Positions 17,680 to 27,034 of a DNA stretch of 48,381 nt are shown here, piece by piece. The DNA is taken from contig KZ111140.1 in the NCBI GenBank assembly GCA_002077045.2, forward strand, positions 2,136,491-2,184,871, in the 5' to 3' direction. The notes below the pieces were generated by a model. The model was not told the origin of the DNA. It made no database searches and saw nothing but the letters and a program-made list of their open reading frames with translations. Origin of the DNA: Rachicladosporium sp. CCFEE 5018 (lineage: Eukaryota; Ascomycota; Dothideomycetes; Cladosporiales; Cladosporiaceae). The position numbers and the translations under genes were made by a program. Each line of letters begins with the position of its first letter. The first letter of the stretch is position 1.

Positions 17680-19422
17680 TCAAGCAGTCCCATTGTGATG
17701 CGTACCCTCAACAGCGTCCTCATCAGCATCCGGCATGAGCACCTCCCTGGCATCTTCAGCTTCTTCTTCGAGCTTCTCGCGGGACAGCGTGTAGCTCTTC
17801 CGCCACACGAAGCCCACCAACAAAATGCCAACAAACAAAGCAGTCACCAGCAGGATGATGTTCACAGGCACTGGGTCGTTACCAAAAGTCCGATGCGTGA
17901 GTGTGTCTAGCGCAGCTTGCGTGAAGTTGAAGAGCCCTGCGAGGCAGATGACGAGGCCGTAGACCTAGGGATTACTCAGTAAAGCAGACATCGAATCAGA
18001 AGAATGGTCACTGACCTTGCCAAATGTCGCGAAGCCGAAGACTTTCGCACTGTAGTCGCTCACAGCCGTATAGTACAGTGGTCGGTAGATGACGAAGACA
18101 CAGACATTCGCATATGCTGCCCACATCTCTCCAATGACCCCGAACGCACCGATAAGCGTCGCAAGGCCCACCAATAAAGCAAGGGCGAACGGCGTGCTAG
18201 TATGATCGAGCACAATGCCAATAAGCGGCACAGCTATCACGCCACCAAGCGGCAGGGCAACGTCGAAGAACTCATTCACCTGCACACCTGCGGAGTGCGA
18301 GTGTAGAAGCTCCGTATACTGTGTTCTGACAGTAGCGACGAAGTAGTTGATCCGTAGCATCTGGACGACCGTGAAGAGCGTAATGAGCACGAACCAGGGT
18401 GAGAGCACTTGTTGAAGCGCAGTCTTTCCATGCATAGCGCCGTAGACTCCAGATTGGTTCGCTCGCTTGTCTTCGACGGCAACGCGTTTGTCTGCCTTCT
18501 TGGGGCCAAGCAGAGCAGTGATCTCGCTTGTTACGCTTTCGCGGCCGCGACGTCGGCCAGGAGTGCGATGGTCGCCATTGATCGTAGCCGAGGGTGGCTC
18601 TTCTTCGACTTGAGCGACAAGCTCAGAAATAGTCTTGTAAGATTGCGCTGGCATAAGAAAAATCTGAGCGAGGAGGATGAAGACCGGGACGACAAGATAG
18701 CAAAGGAAGAACTTCTTCGGGGTGAAGGAGCAATTTGTGCCTTGGTAGAGTAGTCTATAGCCCAGAAAAATGGCACTACTTGTGTCGAATGCTCCAGTCA
18801 GTAGTGCCAGTATCGAGCCGGAGTATTTAGGGAAGGTATTGCTCAGCTGAAAGCTCGAGATGAAAACGAATGGTCCGCCGAGAGCAAGGAAGAAGTAGCC
18901 CGGTATATAGCCATCGAACGGCAGTTCCGCAGCAAAAGCCATGAATAGCGATCCCAATGTTAAGAACGCCACACCGACCAGACTCGCGATCCTGGGTCCA
19001 AAGCGGTCCAGCACAGTCCCCACAGGTAGGGCGCAGACGTTCGTGCTCACAGCCGCCACAGTGAACATGAGATTCAGCCGCAGCTCCTGCTCATAGCACA
19101 CCCACACTCCATCCCGAAGCTCCTGCTTCGTGCATGTCCCACGATAGACGCCTTCCTGTACCAGCACAGGCTTGATAGCAGCGTAGCCGAAGACCGGACC
19201 GGCAGCGAGGAGACAGTAAATTGCTGCTACGGCTACTTGAGCGATGCGTTTCGATTTACTAGTTTCGACCACTCCGACGGGTGGCTCTTCGTGGGTGACT
19301 GGCGGATCCCATTGAGCTACCGGGTTGAAAGACAGTCTTCGTCGCTCCGAGCCAGCAGGTGATTGGCCTCGCCATGGATCGAAACCTCCGGTCGACGACC
19401 GGCGTTGGTCTTTAAGTGCCAT
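17680..19422 (-). CDS. MFS transporter, SLC43/FMP42-like, copy A
   Basis: CDS is complement(join(17680..17964,18016..19422)), 563 aa; intron 51 bp (GTCAGT...TAG). The long N-terminal cytosolic segment is Ser/Arg-rich (~1-60). TM1 is around VAVAAIYCLLAAGPVFGYAAI. The MFS loop motif GTVLDRFGPR lies between TM2 and TM3. A long central loop (~270-330) holds LVAQVEEEPPS and GRRRGRES. The C-terminal half has six more helices, ending ILLVTALFVGILLVGFVW and an acidic tail. It resembles FMP42/LAT3-type proteins that move large neutral amino acids in animals; the fungal substrate is not established. An in-frame GTG 18 codons upstream was not used. Twin GATA sites upstream would suit nitrogen control. 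Confidence 0.82.
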
Positions 19423-19635
19423 TGTGTCGTCTGCTATCTGCGAATATAGCCACGAATGAGCTCGATATGTACACACTCAACCCCGCAAAACAGCAGTACG
19501 GCACGAGACCTCAAGGTACAGCGTGCTAGTAATGTTCCTTGAGCTTTGCGGGTAAACAGAAGGTCTAACGAATGAGGAATGAAAGGGACCTGATAAAGAA
19601 GAGTCCCATGGACGCGAGACCTGCAAGGGGACTGT

Positions 19636-19662
19636 AGATAAGGGCATATAAAATTAGATAAG
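19636..19662 (+). promoter_or_regulatory. Twin AGATAAG sites upstream of MFS transporter, copy A
   Basis: AGATAAG at 19636-19642 and 19656-19662, 20 bp apart, 214-240 bp before the MFS ATG (on the opposite strand). Both match HGATAR, the AreA/Nit2 nitrogen GATA-factor site. Both are retained in copy B (40061-40067, 40081-40087) while neighbouring bases change. Function inferred. Confidence 0.4.
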
Positions 19663-19754
19663 CGCCGATTTCACCGAACAGACGGGGCCTTTCTCGGCTA
19701 TCGTATCGGTCACTATGGCATTGAAGCTGTGCCTGCAGAGATCGAGATTCATAG

Positions 19755-19762
19755 GTCACGTG
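19755..19762. promoter_or_regulatory. GTCACGTG E-box upstream of MFS transporter, copy A
   Basis: A CACGTG-core site (bHLH, Cbf1/Pho4 type) 333 bp before the MFS ATG. Retained in copy B at 40183-40190 within otherwise diverged sequence. Confidence 0.35.
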
Positions 19763-19999
19763 GACGCGTCTGGCAATGAGGCGCAGAGTTTTCCATTCAT
19801 ATCACTGTAGAAGGAGAAGCGCAGCTCGCCGGAGATTTGATAGCTTAGGCGTTTCTTCGGCGCGATTTGATGGCTGCTGACTTATCAGGGCCTTGGCAGT
19901 CTGCTTTATGAGATACTTCAGGTCTCTGACACATGATCTGCTCGCGATGCCTCGACTTGAGTCTATGGCGGGCCTGCTCAAAGCAACCAAGTTCCCCTC

Positions 20000-21174
20000 T
20001 TAGTCTTTGTCGAGCCTCACCGCCGCATTGCTCTCAATGAACCCCAGATCTACCTTATGCCCTAGTAGCTCTCGGATGTTACTCACCCCATATTTTATCA
20101 TTGTCGGCCTCTCCAAACTCAGCCCGAATCCATAGACCCTCAGATCCTCGGGTAGTCCCATAGGCAACAGCATCTCCGGCCTGAACATCCCGCTGTTCCC
20201 AATCTCAACCCACTTATCCAGCCCCGCATGAAAGCCAAAGACCTCCATACTCGGCTCCGTGTAGGGATTGTAAGCCGGCTTGAAGCGCAGGTTCGTGATC
20301 CCTAATTTCTTGAAGAAAGACGCCAAGAAGTCCATCAGTCCGCCGAGCGTGAGGCCATAGTCTGCAATGACGCCTTCGATTTGGTGGAATTCAGCTAGAT
20401 GCGTGGCGTCTACGGTTTCGTTGCGGAAGACGCGGTCGATGCTGAAGTAGCGTGCGGGCCGGGGGTTAGCGGCGAGGCGGTGCAAGCAGTAGGTTGAGAC
20501 GGCTGTGGTATGCGTACGCAGAACGAGACGGGTGGTTTCGGCTTCGTTGTAAGGGTAGCGGTAGCCTATCGAGCCGAAAGCGCCCGTTTCGTGGACGGCG
20601 CGGACGTCGGAGGCGTACTTGGCGTAGTCTAGTTTGGAGGACTTGGAGGTTGAGGTGGAGAAGGTGGCGCTGTCTGCTTCCATTTCGTCGAGGGCGGCGT
20701 CGGCTATGGGGTCTGGGCCTGGAGGGCCGGAGGAGGGTGGGTCGGAGACGTAGAAGGTGTCTTGGAGGTCGCGGGCGGGGTGTTGTTGGGGGACGAAGAG
20801 AGCATCGAAGTTCCAGAAGCCAGAGTCGACGAATCTGGGTATTGTTAGTATCTTGCTACTGGGCACGAAGGACCACAGCTTTCTCACCTCGCCGTTGGCA
20901 TCTCGATGAAGTCCCAATTGAAGAAGATCTTCCTGAACTCCTCCCGCACCTTATTCAGGGGATGCAGCGCCCCAGAGTTCTGATTCGCACCTAATGCCTT
21001 GAAGTTGTATGGCTTGAAGTTCGCAGTCTGCCAGCTCCCATCCTCAAGCATCTCTGCTGTGAGATCTGTAACCTCGACGGGTATCTCCTTCGCCCATCGT
21101 GGCCCCTTCCGTACTTTGTACGCGATCTGCTTCTGGGTTGCGACAAGCTTTCGCTTTTGGTAGTCTTTCAATTG
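20000..21174 (-). CDS. FRS2: Phenylalanyl-tRNA synthetase alpha chain, copy A, truncated by gap
   Basis: Catalytic subunit of cytosolic PheRS, charging tRNA-Phe. Visible: complement(join(20000..20834,20888..>21174)), the last 374 codons (534 aa in copy B). The 53 bp intron (20835-20887) splits an arginine codon. Class II motifs are all here: motif 1 around VREEFRKIFF, motif 2 YFSIDRVFRNET...EFHQIEG, motif 3 GFGLSLERPTMIKYG. The reading frame is intact right up to the N run, where it is cut at a codon boundary before QLKDYQKRK. The break is an assembly end, not a mutation. A proline-rich insert (SDPPSSGPPGPDP) follows HPARD. Confidence 0.93.
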
Positions 21175-21274
21175 NNNNNNNNNNNNNNNNNNNNNNNNNN
21201 NNNNNNNNNNNNNNNNNNNNNNNNNNNNNNNNNNNNNNNNNNNNNNNNNNNNNNNNNNNNNNNNNNNNNNNNNN
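21175..21274. other. Assembly gap, exactly 100 N
   Basis: A run of 100 N, the conventional placeholder for a gap of unknown size. It joins the end of block 1 (inside PheRS alpha copy A) to the start of block 2 (93 bp after the RRP41 copy B stop). The order of the two blocks therefore rests on scaffolding only. Confidence 0.98.
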
Positions 21275-21367
21275 TCACTCCGTATGCATTACCAGATGCG
21301 TTCCCATACCGAGTCTCGATCACCATGTCTTTTTCCATCGCCCATAACAATGCATTGGACCTCACCT

Positions 21368-22197
21368 TCACCCCACCTTCCCCTCCAACACCCTCTCCCC
21401 ATGCTCCCTCACAATCCCATCCAACACACCTCTCACCCTCCTCGCCCCCTCAAGTCCCACAGCAATCATCCCCTCCAACCTCCCCATCTGCACCCTACTC
21501 TCCAACACCAACACCCTTACACCCTCGCCCTCACCCGTTCCTGCGATGGTCAGAAAAGGTAACTCGACTTCCTCCTGCTCGTTCACATCCAGTAGCACGT
21601 CTGCCTCTTCTTCGTTATCGGCGTAGGCTGCGGTCGTAGCTACGGTCACTGCGGCGAGAGGAGCGAGCATGGGTATGCCGGCGTCTATCAGGGCGAGAGT
21701 CGAAGCATTAAGGCAGGTCGCGAGGAGGGAGCCGGATTGGGACAAAATATGCAGCGTAAGGGTGATTGTGGAGTGAGGGTAGAGATGTAGCAACAGTGTC
21801 GACGTGAAAGCAGATGAGATGGTATGGGCAAGCTCTGCTGTGCGTCTACATACACATAATTAGCTACATAATCCACTCCTATCACTATCATGCATTGCAC
21901 GCACTTATCCCCCCTCGCCCGTTTCCGCCGATCCGTCCCCGAGAACCCAGCAAAATTCACCTCCACCTCGACTGTCGCATCCTGATTCTGCTCGCTGCTG
22001 TTCGCGCCGCCCCTGCGCTTTGACTCAGAGGGTCCGGCGACTGTGCAGATGACTTTTGTGTTGCCTTGCTCGAAGTAGGCGGAGCCGTCGGCGGCGGCTT
22101 GGGTGTGCAGGGAAGCGGAGAGGCGACGGAGTTCGTGGGCGCGGCGGCCGTCGAGGCGGAGCCGGGCGAGGGAGTAGGTTGAGGTGTCGAGGGGCAT
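21368..22197 (-). CDS. RRP41: Exosome subunit Rrp41/Ski6, copy B
   Basis: CDS is complement(join(21368..21845,21905..22197)), 256 aa, same exon lengths (293 and 478 nt) as copy A. Only about four residues differ (for example LRRLSASLH, GGANSSEQ, LHILSQSG). The intron is 59 bp instead of 68 and its interior is largely different sequence, although donor, acceptor and the split lysine codon are kept. The in-frame ORF extends nine codons upstream of the annotated ATG, from an unsupported start, and lacks family similarity there. Confidence 0.92.
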
Positions 22198-22537
22198 GGT
22201 CGCTATTGTCCGCAAAACGATCAAAAATATGTATCATAGAGTGTCTCGTCGACACCGGTGCAGCTTTCTCTAGATGATCGACAGTGCAGCGGAAAGTTTT
22301 GGCGGGGTCGAGATGGTGCCTGGGCATTCCTGAGATGGACACCCCCCTCCTTCCTTCCACTACCTATAAGACTCCACCATGTCTGACTTCACTTCTCGGA
22401 AATCCACCCGTCTAGACCTTGACGCGTCGTATGTTCACCTTGACATGCGTCAGCGCGTAGGTGTTCACCAAACTTCCGACACCTTCGACTGATCGCTATT
22501 CACGCGACTTCACAAATGACACTCATATATTGCCACT
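22198..22537. promoter_or_regulatory. Shared divergent promoter RRP41 / SNF2, copy B
   Basis: 340 bp. The RRP41-proximal ~60 bp are unrelated to copy A. The 37-codon uORF-like frame (22379-22492) and the ATG 22 nt before the main start (22516) are both kept. Confidence 0.45.
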
Positions 22538-25500
22538 ATGCCGACACTCTCTGGCCGTCGTCGGCCCCTCACGCTCGAGGAGAAAGTCAACATAGAAGCT
22601 GGCGAGGACTCGGTAAGCGACAGCGACGATCTCGACATGCTCCCTCGCAAACGGACCGCCACCGCCCAAGGCCAGGACGTCAGCTTTGAGGATTACATCA
22701 ACTCCATTCAGGACGCCCAGGACGTCGTCGAGATAACATCAGACGACGACTCTGTTCTTGCAAGCGGAGCCATCAAGGAATCGAAGCCCAGACCCAAAGG
22801 CGAGCGGATCACTTTCGACGACGACGAAAGCAGCGATGAAGCTTACAAGACCTTCCAAAAGCGCAAGACCGTCAAGCGCAAGAAGGAAGCTACTGATCGC
22901 GCTGCCGTCAAGAAGCGCTCTACCAAGAACTCCATGGTCGGTGTTCGCAAGAAGACTTTACTCGACAAAAAGTCTGGCAAAGAACGTGCTTGGGGCGAGC
23001 GATTGGACGACGAGGCGCTTATGGAGACCTCGCTACCCGATTACTTGCAGCAGCGGCGTTTAACTTGGGATCAGAGGCGGAAGGATGCTGGGGACGATGG
23101 GCTTCTACTTCCACCCACGTATGATGATGTGGAGTTCTCGGACGATGATCGGCTCGCGGAGCTAGCCGAGAGACCTGTGGTGACAGAGAGTATGCCGCCA
23201 ATCAATCCGTATGAGGACATCGAGCTGCACTACAGCGGCGGCCTGATCCCTGCCTCTGTGGCGCAATTCCTCAAGCCATACCAAATCGAGGGGGTTGACT
23301 TTTTGCACGAAGCATTTGTCCGTCAGAAGGGCGTAATTCTGGGCGACGATATGGGCCTTGGGAAGACTGTCCAGATAGCTGCCTTCCTTGTAACGGCTTT
23401 CGGAAAGACGGGGGACGAGAGAGATAAAAAGCGCATGAGGAAGATGCGACGGCTTGGCGACAAGCAGTGGTACCCTCGTGCGTTACTGATCATGCCAGGA
23501 AGTCTGATGAAGAACTGGGAGAACGAGCTGGCGAAGTGGGGATGGTGGCACGTCTATGTCTGTCATGGAACGAAGGCCAAGAGAGAGGAGGCACTCCATG
23601 CGGCAGCAAGTGGCAGACTGGAGGTCATGATCACGACTTACGACACATACCGGACATATTCAAGTGAGATCAACGCCATTCGCTGGGATTGCGTAGTCGC
23701 AGACGAGTGCCATAAGATCAAGGAGAAGACTGCGGCAATCACGCAGCAGATGAACGACGTGAATGCCCTTTGTCGTATCGGACTGACCGGCACAGCCATC
23801 CAGAACAAGTACGAGGAGCTATGGACTCTCCTCAACTGGACCAACCCCGGGATTTTCGGGCCAATGTCGAGCTGGAAGCAAATGATCTGCATACCGCTCA
23901 AACTTGGCCAGAGCCACGATGCTACCCTTGCGCAACTGGCTAAGGCTCGCGAGACTGCCGTCAAGCTGACACAGAAAGTCCTGCCGCCTTTTTTACTGCG
24001 CCGCACGAAAGCGCTCATTGCGCACCAGCTGCCCAAGAAAAGCGATCAGGTCGTCTTCTGCCCAATGACTGAGCAGCAAACGAGCGCCTACAACAACTAC
24101 TGCGACAGTGAAGTTATGCGCTGCGTCCGTGAGTCCTCCCATCCGTGCGATTGCGGCTCTGGCAAGAAAATGGGATGGTGCTGCTACATAGGAGTAGACG
24201 GCGTCAAGTGGCAACACGCTGTGTTTCCCGCGCTAGTCATGCTGCAAAAGATTGCCAATCACCTCGCGCTTCTTTTACCTAGTACGGAGCCCGGTAGTGA
24301 CCAGCATGCCAGGGATAAAGATAATCTCCTCTCGACTATGCCCAACTCTGGGCAGAGCCTCTATGAGAACAGGGACAATATCCTGCACTGCGCCAAGTCC
24401 GAGTTTTGTGGCAAGTGGCGGATTCTGCGCAAACTCCTCGGCCTCTGGCACGCGAATGGCGACAAGGTACTGATCTTCAGCTACTCTGTGCGCCTGCTCG
24501 AAATGTTGAGACTCCTCTTCACCACTACAACATCTTACAGCGTGTCCTACCTTTCCGGCAAAACTCCGTATGCAGAGCGTCAAGAGACTGTGGACGACTT
24601 CAACTCAAACCCAAATCAGTTTGTCTTTCTCATCTCCACCAAGGCTGGTGGGCTTGGTCTCAACATCACTTCCGCCAACAAAGTCGTCATCGTGGACCCG
24701 CATTGGAATCCCTCCTATGACCTGCAAGCACAAGACCGCGCGTATCGTATCGGTCAAACTCGGAACGTTGAAGTGTTCAGACTCATATCAGCGGGTACTA
24801 TCGAAGAAATTGTCTACGCGAGACAGGTCTACAAACAGCAACAAGCCAACATCGGCTACAATGCTAGCGTTGAGCGACGGTACTTCAAGGGCGTGCAAGA
24901 TCAGAAAGACCTCAAAGGCGAGATTTTTGGGCTGGGCAACCTATTCGCACCGGCGAGCGAGAACATCAAGTTGCGTGACATCTTCAACAAGACGAACATT
25001 GCTGAGTCTCGCGCGGACGTTGAGATTGCCGGCTTGGACTTGGAGGGCTCGCAGGACCTAGATGACATGGGAGACGACGATGATCCGCTGCTAGCGCCTG
25101 ATGATAGCAAGAAAGCGGTGGCAGCTATGTCTCAGCTGGCGCAAGAGATCATCGATGAGCCCGCCTCCCGCCGCAGCAAAGCCAAAGAGAAGACCAAAGG
25201 CCGAGATCCTGTGCAGGCGATCCTTGCGAGCGTAGGCGTGCAATACACCCACAACAATGCTGAAGTCATCGGTACCTCCAAAGTCGAACAGCGCATCTCC
25301 TCACGTGCACGCAAGGTCGATCTGGACGGTGAGCGCGAACGTGCGTTCGCGCCTAGCCAAGGAGACTCTCTTACTGCGATGGCTGGGCTGGTTGGCGAAG
25401 ACGACGGAGGCGACGGGCGATCGAATGCTAAGATCATTTGGAAGCCTGACGAGGAAGTCAGGAAGAGGCAGTTTTGTAGTATGGCTCCGCGCTTTGGGTA

Positions 25501-25609
25501 TGAAGATGTTGGGGAGTTCGCACTGGTCGTTGAGGGGTGGACGCAGGAGGAACGGAGAAGGGGTTTGGAGGTATTCTACGGGAAGGTGGCAAGGGGTGAG
25601 GTGGTGTGA
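22538..25609 (+). CDS. SNF2-family ATPase, ERCC6L2-like, copy B (intronless)
   Basis: One uninterrupted 1023-codon frame encoding the same domains as copy A: acidic/basic N-terminus, GLGKT after VILGDDM (~270-277), DECH, LTGTAIQNKY, the C-terminal helicase lobe with STKAGGLGLNITSA and RAYRIGQTR, and the ERCC6L2-like region after it. There is no intron at the Walker A position. Compensating small indels (TAQGQ versus TSSKGQ near residue 44; an extra residue near TEPGSDQH) keep total length equal to copy A. Most DNA differences are at third positions, so both copies have been under purifying selection and both look functional. Divergence stops sharply near 25455, after which 3' end and flank are nearly identical to copy A. 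Confidence 0.9.
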   Translation: MPTLSGRRRPLTLEEKVNIEAGEDSVSDSDDLDMLPRKRTATAQGQDVSFEDYINSIQDAQDVVEITSDDDSVLASGAIKESKPRPKGERITFDDDESSDEAYKTFQKRKTVKRKKEATDRAAVKKRSTKNSMVGVRKKTLLDKKSGKERAWGERLDDEALMETSLPDYLQQRRLTWDQRRKDAGDDGLLLPPTYDDVEFSDDDRLAELAERPVVTESMPPINPYEDIELHYSGGLIPASVAQFLKPYQIEGVDFLHEAFVRQKGVILGDDMGLGKTVQIAAFLVTAFGKTGDERDKKRMRKMRRLGDKQWYPRALLIMPGSLMKNWENELAKWGWWHVYVCHGTKAKREEALHAAASGRLEVMITTYDTYRTYSSEINAIRWDCVVADECHKIKEKTAAITQQMNDVNALCRIGLTGTAIQNKYEELWTLLNWTNPGIFGPMSSWKQMICIPLKLGQSHDATLAQLAKARETAVKLTQKVLPPFLLRRTKALIAHQLPKKSDQVVFCPMTEQQTSAYNNYCDSEVMRCVRESSHPCDCGSGKKMGWCCYIGVDGVKWQHAVFPALVMLQKIANHLALLLPSTEPGSDQHARDKDNLLSTMPNSGQSLYENRDNILHCAKSEFCGKWRILRKLLGLWHANGDKVLIFSYSVRLLEMLRLLFTTTTSYSVSYLSGKTPYAERQETVDDFNSNPNQFVFLISTKAGGLGLNITSANKVVIVDPHWNPSYDLQAQDRAYRIGQTRNVEVFRLISAGTIEEIVYARQVYKQQQANIGYNASVERRYFKGVQDQKDLKGEIFGLGNLFAPASENIKLRDIFNKTNIAESRADVEIAGLDLEGSQDLDDMGDDDDPLLAPDDSKKAVAAMSQLAQEIIDEPASRRSKAKEKTKGRDPVQAILASVGVQYTHNNAEVIGTSKVEQRISSRARKVDLDGERERAFAPSQGDSLTAMAGLVGEDDGGDGRSNAKIIWKPDEEVRKRQFCSMAPRFGYEDVGEFALVVEGWTQEERRRGLEVFYGKVARGEVV
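24146..24184 (+). other. SEC-C-like zinc motif in SNF2 ATPase, copy B
   Basis: Same 13 residues as in copy A (C-x-C-x8-C-C; Cys537, 539, 548, 549), encoded with several silent differences. Confidence 0.75.
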
Positions 25610-26078
25610 ACGAGACACGTGACAGGAGTTTTGGCTGTGAATTGAGATACCCAGGGGCATTGCATTGGGACGGGCCGTGAGATGACTTGCTAAGGACAGA
25701 GAAGTGTACTAAGTCTTGTGTCGATCTCCTTCCCAATTGAGTGACTGCCACGCTGCTATCTGCGATCGTCTTCTGCACGCATCGGTACATGTAGGGCGCG
25801 ATTCTGCATTTCCTGACTCATCATGGCGATCGTCCTTATGGTCGCTCTCTTAGCGGAGCTCAGACAGAGGCAGTCGTAGAAGCTTCAACATACATCTTAC
25901 GGCTCTAGCATCACGACATCGCATCTACGTGTTCTTATCTTCCATGTCCTATCCAATGGCTCGATCCCCCCCTCAATCTTCATGATCAGTGAACACCGCG
26001 CCAACCCTGTTCTCAGTCTCATATCTCCGCACAAGTGCCCATTGCATCGGCTTCATTACTGGAAGTACTCAAGAAACC
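25610..26078. other. intergenic, SNF2 3' end to GNAT promoter, copy B
   Basis: 469 bp; nearly identical to copy A apart from a few substitutions and an ~8 bp insertion near 25866. No gene seen. Confidence 0.5.
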
Positions 26079-26888
26079 ATGGGAGACGTCACGGACGCCC
26101 TTCTGCATGGGACATCGTCTCGCCTCAACTCCATGCTCGGTGTCAATGGCTTCGATCCTACATCAACGCGGCTGCACACTGGGCCACTTCCACTCCACAC
26201 TTATCCGGGACCAGATGTTAATGACAAAATTACAACCTTATCAGTCTACACGCCCTCAACCCTGCACTTCTGGTCTCACACAGCAGCCTGGACCGAGATG
26301 ATGAACCTAGCCTTCTTCACCTCGCACAGCTCCACCAAAACGATGCCCGGAGAGGTTGCCAGGTTTCAAACAGAAACGCAGTTCATCAACGAACTCGGCT
26401 CCCAGGAAGGAACATTTATTGCTGTTCTCGCTTTCGACCAACCAGATGGCGAGCTTTACGATGGGATCATAGGAACCGCTGCAGCTAAACGCTATGCTCC
26501 TCCTACTGGCGCTTTGCCACCGAAAAGTCAGCAAGGGGAAACGTTCTCACGGTCTACAGAGAGCTTTGCCACGTTTGAAGGCGCAGAGTTGTGGGAGCTG
26601 AGGCACATGGGCGTTAGGCCTGATTTGCAAGGACGTGGACTGGCAGGGTATTTAATGAAACTCTGCGAGGAGGAGGTGCAGCGCTTGTTTGATGCGCGGA
26701 AAGCCAAGGGCGAGGTAGTAGACGGAATGGGATTGGTAATGTTACTAACGACGTTGAAGGAGATTAACGAGACGTTCTATGCGAAGAGGGGCTGGAAATG
26801 GGATGAAGAGAAGAAGTTTGGGAAGGGCTGGATGGGCAGTGAGGCGGGCTTTTCGGTGGCGCATATGAGCAAGCGGTTGGTACAGTGA
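26079..26888 (+). CDS. GNAT-family N-acetyltransferase, copy B
   Basis: 269 aa. Differs from copy A at about six positions (KITTL, FFTSHSS, GELYDG, GVRPDLQ, LMKLCEE), none touching the Q-G-R-G-L-A acetyl-CoA loop. Same strong ATG context and the same convergent arrangement with the repeat protein. Confidence 0.8.
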   Translation: MGDVTDALLHGTSSRLNSMLGVNGFDPTSTRLHTGPLPLHTYPGPDVNDKITTLSVYTPSTLHFWSHTAAWTEMMNLAFFTSHSSTKTMPGEVARFQTETQFINELGSQEGTFIAVLAFDQPDGELYDGIIGTAAAKRYAPPTGALPPKSQQGETFSRSTESFATFEGAELWELRHMGVRPDLQGRGLAGYLMKLCEEEVQRLFDARKAKGEVVDGMGLVMLLTTLKEINETFYAKRGWKWDEEKKFGKGWMGSEAGFSVAHMSKRLVQ

Positions 26889-27034
26889 TCACACGATGGG
26901 CACTGCAGCGACGATAGTATAACTCATACTCTTGTCATACAACTGATTAGAGATAGAATACAGCCACCGATATCCAACTACACTTCTATCACAAGGATCT
27001 CAATTTCCCAGGCATCCTATGCCGAATATCCCGC

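Larger units (their letters stand above)
19423..19999. promoter_or_regulatory. Promoter region of MFS gene / PheRS 3' side, copy A
   Basis: 577 bp upstream of the MFS ATG and downstream of the PheRS stop. It holds paired GATA sites and a GTCACGTG element (separate entries). The half next to PheRS (from ~19560) is clearly more diverged between copies than the half next to the MFS gene. Confidence 0.5.
676..21174. repeat. Copy A of 20.5 kb duplicated segment
   Basis: Every gene from RRP41 to the 3' two thirds of PheRS alpha in this interval has a counterpart in identical order and orientation at 21275-41624. Base 676 matches 21275 and base 21174 matches 41624. The offset is ~20,450-20,600 bp, changing with small indels. 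The match ends exactly at the two edges of the N run, so no true junction of a tandem repeat is seen. Confidence 0.97.

Noticed and set aside
20000..21174. FRS2 copy A as a truncated pseudogene
   Set aside because: The frame is open and conserved right to the N run, where it is cut at a codon boundary; the missing 5' part is missing sequence, not a mutation.
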